A stretch of 25,372 bases of DNA from a virus. Every line of letters starts with the position of its first letter. Positions within the stretch are counted from its first letter, which is position 1. The position numbers were made by a program, and so were the translations under genes. Below the pieces are notes generated by a model. That model did not search any database and was not told the origin of the DNA. It saw only the letters and a list, made by a program, of their open reading frames with translations. Positions 1 to 9,942 of this stretch are shown here, one piece after another. The stretch covers positions 1 to 25,372 of IMG/VR virus record IMGVR_UViG_3300047356_001007; one strand, 5' to 3'.

Positions 1-2
1 AT

Positions 3-3000
3 TCAACAAGCGTACAAAATCCAAATGCTGAAGCAATTCTAGCACAAAATAAAAAGTTTATTCAAGAAGAAGTTACATACTGGATTAACCATAATGTAGG
101 AACAGCTGGTGGTTCAGGTATATGGAATAACTTTGATTATAGTAGTGCAAAATGTAAACGTGATGTAGGTTATATTGTTGATGCATGGATTAACGACTTG
201 TCAAGAGGCGGTAATATTGAAACACGTAGAATGGCTTCTAGTTATCTAGCAGGGAATCAAAATGCTGTAGGCCCATCTGGTACAGGATTAGGTACTGCGG
301 ACCAAATTGCACAAACAAATGGAGCAATTGAATTTGCAAGAGACCTTGTTGTAAACTATGTATTATCTAACACAGCATATACATCAAAGCAAGGTACATT
401 TGTTGTTGACGATCAGAACTTAACTGCAAACGCTTTTCAATTCTACATTGGTAGAAGTAGCTATGCAAACGTATACGTAAACGGTGGTACAGTAACTAAA
501 GCAGATAATACAGTATTACCAGTAAGTGTATTTGCTTATGATGAAGCAACAGGTATTGCTAGTATTACAACAGTTGGTAATCACGGACTAAGTGCAACAA
601 ATGTTATTACAATAGCAGGTATTAATGTTACTTGTACATTTGAAGGCTCTACAGTAGCAAAAGTATATCCAGAAAGTTTACCACAAGTTATTACAACACT
701 TGCAGTTGAATCAGGTACAGGTGTTAAAGATGTTGCAAACAGAGCAAGCACATTAACAAGTGTAATTACAAATGTTATAACTAATGGACTTAATTCGTTA
801 GTAGCACCAGAGAACCCAGTTGCGTCTGATAACACATGTGAACGTGATGTTGGGCTTATTATTGATGGAATGATTATTGACATTGGTAATGGTACAAACA
901 GTAACTTCAACGCTATACAAGCGGCTACACGCTACTTTAGTACAAGTTCAGGTGCTAGAGCACGTATTTCACAAGGTACAGAAACTAGAGCGGCTATGAC
1001 AAAAGCTAAAGCTATTGTTAATAGTGTAGTACAAAATATTGACTTGTTAACACAAAGTAAACGATTTGCTGTTGAAACAGATAACTTAACAACAAATACA
1101 TTCCAAGTTACTCTTGGAACAAATCCTTATTATCACACATATGTTAGTGGCGGTACTGTTACATTCAGTGGGGTTGATTATACTATTAGTGGTTTTAATT
1201 ATAGTCATACAACAGGTAAAGGTATTATCACAACTACTACTGCACACGGATTAGGTGCAGGTGATGTTGTTGTACTTGATAGTATTTTATTTGAATGTGA
1301 ATTTGGAACAAAAGTTTATCCATCAGATTACACAACTTTAATTCCGCAGTGGTTTGATTCTAGTATTAACGATGTTAGTACACAAGTTAAAGATGCTCTT
1401 AATGCTAAATTTGATATTATTCTTGATATCTTAGAAAACGGATTTAGTGCTAGAAATAATTACACACTAGTTGAAGGTAGTACATACTCAATTGACTTTG
1501 GTAACGGAATAGGTAATGATAGTACTGACCAAGGTGTTAACACTAACGTTGATATCCTTCCAGGTAAAATTATTATTGGTAAAACATCAGGTGCTAGAGG
1601 ACGTATTGTAAAATATACAAGTGGTGTAGATTTAGGCGGTACAGCATACGACAGAGCAGAAGTTGTACTAGTTGAGCCAAGAGACTTTAGAATTGGTGAA
1701 GAATTAGAATACGGTAACGGAACTAAAGAAAAACAAATTACTGTACACGTTGAAACAGGTATTTACTACGAAGACTATCCGTTGAAAGTTCCTGCTAACG
1801 TTTCAGTTAAAGGTTCAGACTTTAGACGTTGTCAAATTAGACCTGCTCCAAGAATTTCACAATCACCTTGGGCAACAACATATTTTTACAGAGACAAATT
1901 ACTAGACAATTTAAAAATTACAGACTACACAGGCGCTGACATAGCAACACCACAAGCTATTACAATGACAGGTAATAATAGTGTAGGCGGAAAAATTACA
2001 GTAACACCAGCAGACAACGTTGCTCCTATTGCTTGGGACGGTGCTTGGTTTTACACAGACAATGGTGCTGTAGGACTTATTAGTAATGCTGATGGTGGAA
2101 GCGACTTTGAAGTTACACTTACTACTGACATACTACCAAACCTAAGTGGAATTGCAAGTGGTGCTTGGCATGTTAAGAAGACTGTTAACTACGGTTATCA
2201 CTATTTAACTGATCCAAGTAATGCCGCAAGTACACCTAAACTGAACAACCAGATGGATGTGTTCTTAATGAATGATGCTACAAGACTAGCAAACATGTCA
2301 TTCCAAGGACATGGAGGATTTGCACAGGTACTTGATCCAGCAGGACAAGTATTAGTTAAATCACCATACACACAGGTTTGTGGTAGTTTCTCAGGCAGTG
2401 TTAACAAGCAAGCCTTTAGAGGAGGTATGTATATTGATGGTTTCTCAGGTAACTTAGAAACTAAGATTACAAGCAAAGACGACAACTTTACACTTAATGT
2501 ACAATCAGATGCAGGCACAGGTTTAAGAATTAGAAAACCACAGACACCTGCTCCGTTCTTTATTAACGGTGTACGTTATCAAGTTGATGCTGTTTCAGAA
2601 TACGATGGCGGAACAGGTACAGCAAAACTATTAATTAACAAACTTTCAAACGAAGGTAATGGTTATACTGATACTACATTCCCACAACAGATATATGTTC
2701 AAACTGCTGGTAACAGAAGTATGTTGGCAAACGACTATACTCAGGTTAACGATTTAGGTTACGGATTGTTCTGTAACAACGCGGCACTGTCAGAGCAAGT
2801 TTCAACATTTACTTACTATAACCATACAGCGTTCTTTAGTAACAACGGTTCAGAGATTAGAGCTCTTAACTGTTCTAACGCAAATGGTAACTTTGGTTTA
2901 GTTGCGGCAGGATCAGATCCAAACGAAACTGTTGATGCAATTACAACACTAAGAAATATGCAACAGCCTGGTAAAGTATTTAACGATGCTACAAATACAT

Positions 3001-5831
3001 ATGGCTTTGGCACATTTGCACACGCGGCTGGATCATTTAGTATATTTGTTTACGACTGTGATTACATGCCATATCCAAACAGTTTGATTGACATTTATAC
3101 AGCAACAGGAGTGAATACATACGAAGTTACAGCAACAAGTATTGTTGCAGTAACAACAAGTAATATTGGTGGATACACAGGTGCTACTGGTCCAACAGGA
3201 CGTAAAGGTGCAAACTTACCTATCTACAGATTAAGTGTGTCAGGCGACACTGGATTAGAAACGGCTATTACAGGCGCACACAATCCTACGCCAAACAGTG
3301 ATGCAAGTGCATACGCTGTTCTAAGAATGAACAAAAACCACTTGTTAGATGACCTAAATGGTGTAACAGCAACAAGACCTTCTACTGCGGTTATATTTAC
3401 AGAAAATCCAGATCAAGTTTACAGAAGTATTAGTTTTAATAATCAAGACGCAGACGGTAGTGCATTAGCAAGTGATAGATTCCAAGTTGTTATGGACTCA
3501 GCGTTTAGTCACTTAAACTTAACACTTAGAAATACTGAAGCGGCATTGAATACATATGCTGGTGTTGGTACTACAATGGGTGCGACAGCAGGTGACGTTG
3601 TACTTGCTATTGATACACTAACAGCAACACAACAAGCTCGTATTAACAACAATGATATGATATTCTCCTTTAATGGTAAGACACATATTGTTGCAAACTA
3701 TACAGCAAGATCAGGATATGCTACTGTTGAACTTAACGATTTAGCGGCTTCGAACATTAACAGTAACAATGGACTATATACTGGAGGTGGACTAGCGGCA
3801 GATATGAGATTTAGTCCTGCGGCAACAAGAACTATTCCATTATCATTACAAGACAACGAAGCTGGTACTATTACAGTTGGTATTTCAACTCTAAGAGCTA
3901 ACGGACACGACTTTGATAAAATTGGTACAGGTGGATTTAATACTACTAACTATCCAAGTATTATCTACGGACAGCCAACTATTAGTGCTAACCAAGATGC
4001 AGAAGTTAGCGAACGTGGTAAAGGTAGAGTGTTCTTTGCAAGTACTGACCAAGATGGATTCTTTAGAGTTGGTAAATTCTTTAGTGTAGACCAAGGAACA
4101 GGTACAGTTACATTTGCGGCAAGTATTGCTATTAGTAACTTAGATGGATTAGGATTTAGACAAGGTGTTAGAATTACAGAATTTAGTAATGACGATACAA
4201 TGGCAGATGGTGATCCGGCGGCAGTACCTACAGAATTTGCTACAGAGAAATTTATAGAGAAAAGATTACATTTTGATAGAGATGGTGTAATACTTTCAAT
4301 TGGTACTATTGGTCCAGGTGCTATTGCTAGAGATGGTACTACTCCAATTACAGGAAACATTAATGCTGGTAGTAATAAGATTTACAACCACAGTGATCCA
4401 ACTAACCCACAAGATGTAACTACAAAATCATATGTAGATGCTAGAACACCATTTGATACAGAAGCAATTGGTACAGACATTGGTAATAGAGTAAACAATG
4501 ATATCTTAATGTTCCATGGAGGACTTTATGACAATCATACTGTTACAGGTGATGTTGTGTTTACAAGTAACGGTAGTAATGTTGCAACAGCGGCAATTAG
4601 TTCAGAAGTAATTGTAAATGGTGATGTAAGTCCTACAGCAGGAATTATACAAAGCAAACTTACAATGCAAGCGGCAACTACAAGAGCTAACGCAACAAGT
4701 ATTGCACAAAGTGATTTAGGACTATCAGCATTTGATGCAGATGACTTTACAGTAACAGATGGTTGGGTAACACTAAAAGCAAGTAGTGTTGACTTTGCTG
4801 ACTTACCAGACATTGCACAAAACACAGTATTTGCTAGAAGTGCTACAGGCACAGGTGATGCAAGTGCAATTACTTTTGCAGACGTTGTTAACACTGGTGG
4901 TTCATTTACTACAACAGGTGTTGCTGATAGAATTGTTAAAACAGGTGCAGATGGTAGTATTGATGCACAGAAGATTAAACTAGATAACTATGATATCTTA
5001 GATCAAACCAACTTAACAATGACAATGAAAACACCAGGTGGTGCAACAGTGTTTGGTACAGTTGGTACAGTTCCAAGTAATACAACTACAACATTCCCAG
5101 GATCAATACAAGTAGGTAACACAAGTGTTACAGCATCGTTCTTCCAACAGAACAGTAGCTATGGTGATCCAACTGATGCTACATTAAATAAACCAAGAGT
5201 AGCAAGTGACTGGATGTACACTTCGTTTATTGAAGCACCAGGTGAAAAGAGTACTTCAAGTACAGGTATTGGTATAGGTGCTGGTACAGGATTTAGTAGT
5301 GCAGGTGAAGTTGCTATTGTTGCTAATAATAATACAGCGGCAGTAGTATTTAAACAAGCGGCTATGACTCCAAGTACTAACGGTGGATACGATATAGGTA
5401 CATCGGCATTAAAATTTGGTACATTCCACGGAACTGCCACAGCGGCACAATACGCTGACTTGGCTGAGAATTACTTAGCTGATGCAGAGTATGAAGCAGG
5501 CACTGTTTTAGTATTTGGTGGTGAACAAGAAATAACAACTACTATGCATAAAGCAGATAGAAAAGTTGCTGGTGTTGTTTCAACTAACCCAGCACACTTA
5601 ATGAATAGTGATTTACACGGAGATTATGTTACAGCATTAGCACTACAGGGTAGAGTACCTTGTAAAGTAATTGGTGCTGTTGAGAAAGGTGATATAATTG
5701 TATCTAGTGCAATTCCAGGTTATGGTATGGTACAGAACGATCCACTAGTAGGAACTGTTATTGGTAAAGCAGTTGGAACTAAAGACGGAGATGAACCAGG
5801 GTTCGTTGAAGTTGTGGTAGGGAGAGTATAA
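3..5831 (+). CDS. Giant tail-fibre/adhesin-like structural protein with C-terminal peptidase G2-type domain (5' partial)
   Basis: The reading frame is open from base 3, so the gene begins left of the window; 1942 residues are visible. A TTG at 198 is only an internal codon, because upstream residues such as the CKRDVGYIVDAWIND stretch belong to the same repeat family as downstream sequence. The visible N-terminal part holds two tandem modules (153-836 and 837-1450). The middle is beta-rich, Asn/Thr/Gly-rich fibre-like sequence with a short collagen-like run at 3171-3215. The C-terminus (about 5440-5828, beginning near AAQYADLAENY) matches the peptidase G2/intramolecular chaperone domain seen at the ends of phage fibres and neck appendages, where it helps trimerisation and is then cleaved off. 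The stop overlaps the next ATG (TAATG). The fibre role is inferred from composition, repeats, this terminal domain and neighbours; the receptor is unknown. Confidence 0.75.
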   Translation, partial: STSVQNPNAEAILAQNKKFIQEEVTYWINHNVGTAGGSGIWNNFDYSSAKCKRDVGYIVDAWINDLSRGGNIETRRMASSYLAGNQNAVGPSGTGLGTADQIAQTNGAIEFARDLVVNYVLSNTAYTSKQGTFVVDDQNLTANAFQFYIGRSSYANVYVNGGTVTKADNTVLPVSVFAYDEATGIASITTVGNHGLSATNVITIAGINVTCTFEGSTVAKVYPESLPQVITTLAVESGTGVKDVANRASTLTSVITNVITNGLNSLVAPENPVASDNTCERDVGLIIDGMIIDIGNGTNSNFNAIQAATRYFSTSSGARARISQGTETRAAMTKAKAIVNSVVQNIDLLTQSKRFAVETDNLTTNTFQVTLGTNPYYHTYVSGGTVTFSGVDYTISGFNYSHTTGKGIITTTTAHGLGAGDVVVLDSILFECEFGTKVYPSDYTTLIPQWFDSSINDVSTQVKDALNAKFDIILDILENGFSARNNYTLVEGSTYSIDFGNGIGNDSTDQGVNTNVDILPGKIIIGKTSGARGRIVKYTSGVDLGGTAYDRAEVVLVEPRDFRIGEELEYGNGTKEKQITVHVETGIYYEDYPLKVPANVSVKGSDFRRCQIRPAPRISQSPWATTYFYRDKLLDNLKITDYTGADIATPQAITMTGNNSVGGKITVTPADNVAPIAWDGAWFYTDNGAVGLISNADGGSDFEVTLTTDILPNLSGIASGAWHVKKTVNYGYHYLTDPSNAASTPKLNNQMDVFLMNDATRLANMSFQGHGGFAQVLDPAGQVLVKSPYTQVCGSFSGSVNKQAFRGGMYIDGFSGNLETKITSKDDNFTLNVQSDAGTGLRIRKPQTPAPFFINGVRYQVDAVSEYDGGTGTAKLLINKLSNEGNGYTDTTFPQQIYVQTAGNRSMLANDYTQVNDLGYGLFCNNAALSEQVSTFTYYNHTAFFSNNGSEIRALNCSNANGNFGLVAAGSDPNETVDAITTLRNMQQPGKVFNDATNTYGFGTFAHAAGSFSIFVYDCDYMPYPNSLIDIYTATGVNTYEVTATSIVAVTTSNIGGYTGATGPTGRKGANLPIYRLSVSGDTGLETAITGAHNPTPNSDASAYAVLRMNKNHLLDDLNGVTATRPSTAVIFTENPDQVYRSISFNNQDADGSALASDRFQVVMDSAFSHLNLTLRNTEAALNTYAGVGTTMGATAGDVVLAIDTLTATQQARINNNDMIFSFNGKTHIVANYTARSGYATVELNDLAASNINSNNGLYTGGGLAADMRFSPAATRTIPLSLQDNEAGTITVGISTLRANGHDFDKIGTGGFNTTNYPSIIYGQPTISANQDAEVSERGKGRVFFASTDQDGFFRVGKFFSVDQGTGTVTFAASIAISNLDGLGFRQGVRITEFSNDDTMADGDPAAVPTEFATEKFIEKRLHFDRDGVILSIGTIGPGAIARDGTTPITGNINAGSNKIYNHSDPTNPQDVTTKSYVDARTPFDTEAIGTDIGNRVNNDILMFHGGLYDNHTVTGDVVFTSNGSNVATAAISSEVIVNGDVSPTAGIIQSKLTMQAATTRANATSIAQSDLGLSAFDADDFTVTDGWVTLKASSVDFADLPDIAQNTVFARSATGTGDASAITFADVVNTGGSFTTTGVADRIVKTGADGSIDAQKIKLDNYDILDQTNLTMTMKTPGGATVFGTVGTVPSNTTTTFPGSIQVGNTSVTASFFQQNSSYGDPTDATLNKPRVASDWMYTSFIEAPGEKSTSSTGIGIGAGTGFSSAGEVAIVANNNTAAVVFKQAAMTPSTNGGYDIGTSALKFGTFHGTATAAQYADLAENYLADAEYEAGTVLVFGGEQEITTTMHKADRKVAGVVSTNPAHLMNSDLHGDYVTALALQGRVPCKVIGAVEKGDIIVSSAIPGYGMVQNDPLVGTVIGKAVGTKDGDEPGFVEVVVGRV
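153..1450 (+). repeat. Two tandem protein-level modules inside the giant fibre gene
   Basis: Copy 1 (about 153-836) and copy 2 (about 837-1450) each start with a Cys-(K/E)-R-D-V-G-x-I-(V/I)-D helix-like segment. Each continues with a TFQV/AFQF beta segment, a YV(N/S)GGTV motif, an HGL turn and a T-KVYP motif, and ends in a helix-like segment (VANRASTLTSVITNVITNG versus VKDALNAKFDIILDILENG). DNA identity is low, so the duplication is old. Further copies may lie left of the window. Confidence 0.7.
3171..3215 (+). other. Short collagen-like Gly-X-Y tract within the giant fibre protein
   Basis: Five consecutive Gly-X-Y triplets (GYT GAT GPT GRK GAN) occur in frame. Short collagen-like tracts are common in phage fibres and may form a triple-helical joint in a trimer. 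Five triplets is short, so this may be only a linker. Confidence 0.5.
5440..5828 (+). other. Peptidase G2/intramolecular chaperone-type domain at the fibre C-terminus
   Basis: The last roughly 130 residues, starting near QYADLAENYLADAEYEAGT, have the sequence pattern of the G2-type autoproteolytic chaperone domain of phage fibres: YxDLAE-Y, EAGTVLVFGG, RKVAGVVSTNPA, LQGRVPCKV and GDIIVSSAIPG. The family acts in trimer folding and self-cleavage. I could not assign the catalytic residues or the cleavage site from sequence alone. Confidence 0.6.
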
Positions 5832-6286
5832 TGGCTATTCAAACAATTAATATTGGATCAAGTGCAAACAAAGGCGATGGCGATCCATTAAGAACTGCAT
5901 TTACAAAAATTAACGCTAACTTTGCAGAGCTTGCTGTTACAAATAAAAATAGAGATATTAACGGATCTGTATTCGCTGATGATTCGACACTATTAGTTGA
6001 TGCTGTTAACGGAACAATTACAGCGGCAGTATTAGTTGGTACACTTCCAGCGTTAAACGGAAGTAATCTTACAAACTTAACTATTCCAGCACAGACGTTT
6101 GCCTCACTTACAAGTAAGCCAACTACATTAGCTGGTTACGGAATTACTGATGCGGCAACTTCTGCACAAGGTACTTTAGCGGCAAGTGCATTACAAGCAG
6201 AAACAATTACATTAACAACACTAAAAACAGAGGTAGCGGCAAGTGCCGACTTTGCAGACTTCAAAACTAGAATAGCGGCATTATAA
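5831..6286 (+). CDS. Small tail linker/fibre-associated protein, AIQTINIG-type N-terminus
   Basis: The 151-residue protein opens with MAIQTINIGSSANKGDGD followed by LR-AF-K-N-NF-EL. That motif is repeated in the gene at 9943 and, in degenerate form, at 13634. Residues about 75-110 include the phage-fibre motif KPTTLAGYGITDA, which recurs in the next gene (LPTTLSGYGITDS). The C-terminus is Ala-rich and probably helical. The ATG overlaps the upstream stop by one base, implying translational coupling with the giant fibre. I infer an adaptor or short fibre subunit joining larger fibre proteins to the tail; no enzymatic motif is visible. Confidence 0.7.
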   Translation: MAIQTINIGSSANKGDGDPLRTAFTKINANFAELAVTNKNRDINGSVFADDSTLLVDAVNGTITAAVLVGTLPALNGSNLTNLTIPAQTFASLTSKPTTLAGYGITDAATSAQGTLAASALQAETITLTTLKTEVAASADFADFKTRIAAL

Positions 6287-6296
6287 GGAAAAGAAT

Positions 6297-8324
6297 ATGG
6301 CAAACAGAATACCACTCATAGTTGATAGAGACGATAGCAACAAACTAAAAGAATTACCAATAGGTGATAATTTAGACTTAACAGGCTCAGGTATTACTGG
6401 AGCAGGAATGATTTCTGCAACAGGACTTACACTTGCTGGAGTTAACTATAATCCTTTTAGTGGCAGTTGGAATGACTTAGCAGATAAACCTACTGTAGCC
6501 GCAAGCACAACAGAATTAACAGAAGGTACTAATCAATACTTTACAAACGAAAGAGTTGATGACAGAGTAAATGCTATCCTTAGAGAAGGTAGCGGAATTG
6601 ATATTACATACGATGACTTAAACGGAACTATTACTATTGCCGCAACAGGTGGTGGTGGCGGTGGCTCCGGAGGTAGTGGACTTGTTACTGACCTAACAGG
6701 ACTAGCATCAAGTAACGTATTAAAATGGAATACAACAGCAGGCCAAGATAATAACGGAGCATGGGTAAACAGTTTTATTAACTATAGTGAAATTGTTGGT
6801 ACACCTAGTTTAGCCGCAGTAGCAATAAATGGAAGTTATAATAGTTTATCAAACAGACCAGACTTAGTTAACGACATTAGTGATTTATCAGATGTTGATA
6901 CACAAGGTACACCACCAACTCCAGGACAAGTATTAAAGTGGGATGGACTTAGATGGGCACCAGCTAACGATGCTACATCAGGTGGTGGCGGACTAAATGC
7001 TGATACACTTGATGGATTTGATAGTCCTTACTTTTTAGATTATAATAACTTAAACAACAGACCTAGTTTGTTTGATGGTAACTTTAGTTCAATAGTTGGA
7101 TTACCAACTACACTATCAGGTTACGGCATTACTGATTCTATTAGTGCAAACCAAAGTTATACACAAAACGGTAGTGTAACATTTAATAGTAATACAGGAA
7201 TAGTAGTTGGTACAGATGATAATCTTAAATTACGTGTAGACAATGCTGTAATTATTGAAAGCACAGTAGATGAACAAGATTTAGATATCAATGTAAAACC
7301 AATCACAGGTACAGAGACTGCAATTAAAATTGACACAGGTACAAAGCGTGTTGGTATCTTTACTACAACACCTTCACACAAACTTACAGTAGCAGGTGAT
7401 GTTAATGCTACTTCGTTTATTGGTAGTGGTACAAGTTTAACAGGTATTACACTTAGTCAAGTATTAGCAGGTGGTTCAGAAGTTAGTGATAGCGTGAGCT
7501 TTGGTAATGTAACACCTTACGCTACTGCAACATATAACTTAGGTGCAAGTAATAATGTTTATTCAAATGCATATGCAACTAACTTTCATGGAAGCGGTGC
7601 TAACTTAACAAATATTCCGTTAAGTGCATTATCAATTGGTAGCACTTTAAATATGGGTAGTAATGATATTACTACAACAGGCAAAGTTTACTTTGCAAAC
7701 GTATTTTCAACTGAAGGCGATTTACCAAGTGCTTCAACTTATCATGGAATGTTTGCACACGTTCACGGCACAGGAGCAGGTTACTTTGCTCACGCTGGTA
7801 ACTGGGTGCGATTAGCAAATCAATCAGAACTTAGTGGTTATCTAACAGACCTATCAACAACTAGTATTACTACACTATCAGATGTTAGTATTAATAGTCC
7901 ACAAGCAGGACAAACTATAAAATATGTTGGCGGCATTTGGACTAACGCTACAGGCGGCGACTCAGTTGGTAACTTTACATTTAGTTCTAGCGTAATAGAT
8001 ACTGATGACAGTTCACAAATTGTAATGACACCTAGTGTTAGAATGAGCAGTGATCTTGTAGTAGATGGAAATATTAATGCACAGAAATTTACAGCAGATA
8101 GTTTTGAAAGTAATGGTATAGGTATACCTGCAATAGATAGTAACAGTTCAATTGAGCTAAGAGCTACTGATCAAGTTAGAATTACGCAAAGTCCTTTAAG
8201 ACTTGCTAGTTATACAACAACAGAAAGAAATAGCTTAACACCAGGCAATGCAGATATGATTTATAATACTACAACTAACAAGTTCCAAGGTTATGCCAAC
8301 GGTGCTTGGGTTGACTTGCACTAG
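6297..8324 (+). CDS. Tail-fibre-like structural protein (675 aa)
   Basis: The protein starts MANRIPLIVDRDDSNKLKEL and carries motifs familiar from marine T4-like phage fibres: TTELTEGTNQYFTNERVDDRV, PTPGQVLKWDG, LNADTLDGFDSPYFLDYNNL, several DKPT/NRPDL/NRPSL repeats and LPTTLSGYGITDS. A Gly/Ser linker lies near residues 118-130. Two segments (DVNATSFIGSGTSLTGI and NAYATNFHGSGANLTNI) are internally related beta-repeats. It ends NTTTNKFQGYANGAWVDLH, a terminal motif also common in such fibres. Start context: an AAGGAA-like ribosome site just upstream at about 6286. It sits between the small linker gene and the protease gene. The structural role is well supported; fibre position and receptor are not known. 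Confidence 0.75.
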   Translation: MANRIPLIVDRDDSNKLKELPIGDNLDLTGSGITGAGMISATGLTLAGVNYNPFSGSWNDLADKPTVAASTTELTEGTNQYFTNERVDDRVNAILREGSGIDITYDDLNGTITIAATGGGGGGSGGSGLVTDLTGLASSNVLKWNTTAGQDNNGAWVNSFINYSEIVGTPSLAAVAINGSYNSLSNRPDLVNDISDLSDVDTQGTPPTPGQVLKWDGLRWAPANDATSGGGGLNADTLDGFDSPYFLDYNNLNNRPSLFDGNFSSIVGLPTTLSGYGITDSISANQSYTQNGSVTFNSNTGIVVGTDDNLKLRVDNAVIIESTVDEQDLDINVKPITGTETAIKIDTGTKRVGIFTTTPSHKLTVAGDVNATSFIGSGTSLTGITLSQVLAGGSEVSDSVSFGNVTPYATATYNLGASNNVYSNAYATNFHGSGANLTNIPLSALSIGSTLNMGSNDITTTGKVYFANVFSTEGDLPSASTYHGMFAHVHGTGAGYFAHAGNWVRLANQSELSGYLTDLSTTSITTLSDVSINSPQAGQTIKYVGGIWTNATGGDSVGNFTFSSSVIDTDDSSQIVMTPSVRMSSDLVVDGNINAQKFTADSFESNGIGIPAIDSNSSIELRATDQVRITQSPLRLASYTTTERNSLTPGNADMIYNTTTNKFQGYANGAWVDLH

Positions 8325-8332
8325 GAGTAAGC

Positions 8333-9922
8333 ATGAGTGAAAGAGAATATATTGTCACACTCAATAAGGGTGTTGATTACGCAGAATTCAACCAAGAAAT
8401 GATTTCGACAACAGGCGCTGGAGACATTCCAAATAGAACTGTTGACGTTGCAGATCCAAGAGTACTATCTACAAGAAATACACACTACGCATTAACACAA
8501 GCAGAGGCTGAAACTTTGCGTAACGATGGTAGAGTTACAGATGTACAACTACGTCCAGAAGACAGAGACGATATAGGTATAGGATACCAAGCAACACAAA
8601 CTGCTAATTTTAATAAATCATCAAGCGACTCAGGAGATTATAGAGACTGGGGGAAGATCAGACATAGTTTTGTAGAAAACAAATACGGCACATCAACTTC
8701 ATTAGCTACTAATCCTTTTGGCAGACCACATTCAATGGACGGAACAGGTGTTGATATTGTAATTCAAGATAGCGGATTACAAGTTGATCATCCAGAATTT
8801 CAAGATGCTAATGGAGTATCAAGAGTACAACTAATTGATTGGTATTCAGCTAGTGGAGTATCAGGATTTCAAAGTTCAAACCATTATAGAGACTATGACG
8901 GACACGGAACACATTGTGGCGGAACTGCAACAGGATTAAATTTTGGTTGGGCAACTAATGCTAGAATTTATAGTGTGAAAGTATCAGGTTTAGAAGGAAC
9001 AGGCGACTCGGGCGGAATAAGCACAAGTTTATGTTTTGATGTAATAAAAGGCTGGCATGAAAATAAACCTATAGACCCAAACACTGGTTATAAAAGACCT
9101 ACCATAGTAAATGCAAGTTGGGGATATAGTTTTTACATGGGAAGTTCTTTTACAAACATAAACAGTTATGTATATAGAGGAGCAAATTATAATTCTGGTA
9201 CAGCAGGCTGGAGCACTGGTACAACTTATCACAGAGATACATATGGATTTTATCCTTACTATGCAAGCGGAGGTTATCGAGGTCCTGTAAGATTAGCATC
9301 TGTAGATGCAGATGTGCAAGATTGTATAGATGCCGGTGTACATATTTGTATTGCGGCAGGTAACAATAGTTTTAAAATTGCTAATAGCAGTGATCCTGAT
9401 TACAATAATATTATTTTTTACGGTGGTGGATCAAATAATTATTACCATAGAGGTAGTTCTCCCTTTGATGACGAGGCACTTATAGTAGGCTGTACAGATA
9501 GCACTCCACAAGATGCAACAACAGAAAGAAAAACAAGTTTTAGTTCAACAGGACCAGGAGTAAATATTTTTGCCGCTGGAGAAAACATCGTAAGTGCATG
9601 TAGCACTGTTACTAGATTCGGAAACACACAATACTTTGGCAACTCTAGTTTTAAGCAAACAAATATTAGTGGAACGTCTATGGCTTCACCGCAGGTTTGC
9701 GGAGTGGGTGCATTATATCTACAAGCTGATCCTAGCCTAACTCCAGCACAATTAAAAAGCAAACTTGAAAACGATGCTTTATCTGTTTTAAAAGACGAAT
9801 CAAATAATAGTAACTACGGCGATACAACTGATATTTGTGGGGGGAATAACAGAATGTTGTTTAATAGATATAATAATGCTGTTCCTTTTACAAGTAATGT
9901 TATAGGACTGAAGAAGCGATAA
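8333..9922 (+). CDS. Subtilisin-like serine protease (peptidase S8 family) in the tail module
   Basis: A complete subtilase of 529 residues. Catalytic Asp146 lies in VIQDSGLQVDHPEF, His191 in YDGHGTHCGGT and Ser449 in ISGTSMASPQVCG; the oxyanion Asn is in CIAAGNNSF. Residues 5-75 (REYIVTLNKG; ALTQAEAETLRNDGRVTDVQ) look like an I9-type propeptide inhibitor. There is no signal peptide or transmembrane segment. The gene has its own GGAG site (8324-8327) and lies between fibre genes, with a late-type promoter for the next gene overlapping its stop. All triad residues are present, so it should be active. Plausible roles are processing of fibre proteins during assembly, or a virion-borne enzyme digesting host surface protein. 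The family call is firm; the role is inference. Confidence 0.93.
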   Translation: MSEREYIVTLNKGVDYAEFNQEMISTTGAGDIPNRTVDVADPRVLSTRNTHYALTQAEAETLRNDGRVTDVQLRPEDRDDIGIGYQATQTANFNKSSSDSGDYRDWGKIRHSFVENKYGTSTSLATNPFGRPHSMDGTGVDIVIQDSGLQVDHPEFQDANGVSRVQLIDWYSASGVSGFQSSNHYRDYDGHGTHCGGTATGLNFGWATNARIYSVKVSGLEGTGDSGGISTSLCFDVIKGWHENKPIDPNTGYKRPTIVNASWGYSFYMGSSFTNINSYVYRGANYNSGTAGWSTGTTYHRDTYGFYPYYASGGYRGPVRLASVDADVQDCIDAGVHICIAAGNNSFKIANSSDPDYNNIIFYGGGSNNYYHRGSSPFDDEALIVGCTDSTPQDATTERKTSFSSTGPGVNIFAAGENIVSACSTVTRFGNTQYFGNSSFKQTNISGTSMASPQVCGVGALYLQADPSLTPAQLKSKLENDALSVLKDESNNSNYGDTTDICGGNNRMLFNRYNNAVPFTSNVIGLKKR

Positions 9923-9925
9923 ATA
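9918..9925 (+). promoter_or_regulatory. Candidate T4-type late promoter (GATAAATA)
   Basis: GATAAATA overlaps the stop codon of the protease gene and lies 17 bases before the ATG at 9943, with AGGAG at 9932-9936 between them. The T4 late -10 element is TATAAATA, and a looser NATAAATA has been proposed for marine T4-like phages. The match is good, but an octamer alone is weak evidence in AT-rich DNA. Confidence 0.5.
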
Positions 9926-9942
9926 TAGTATAGGAGACTTAC

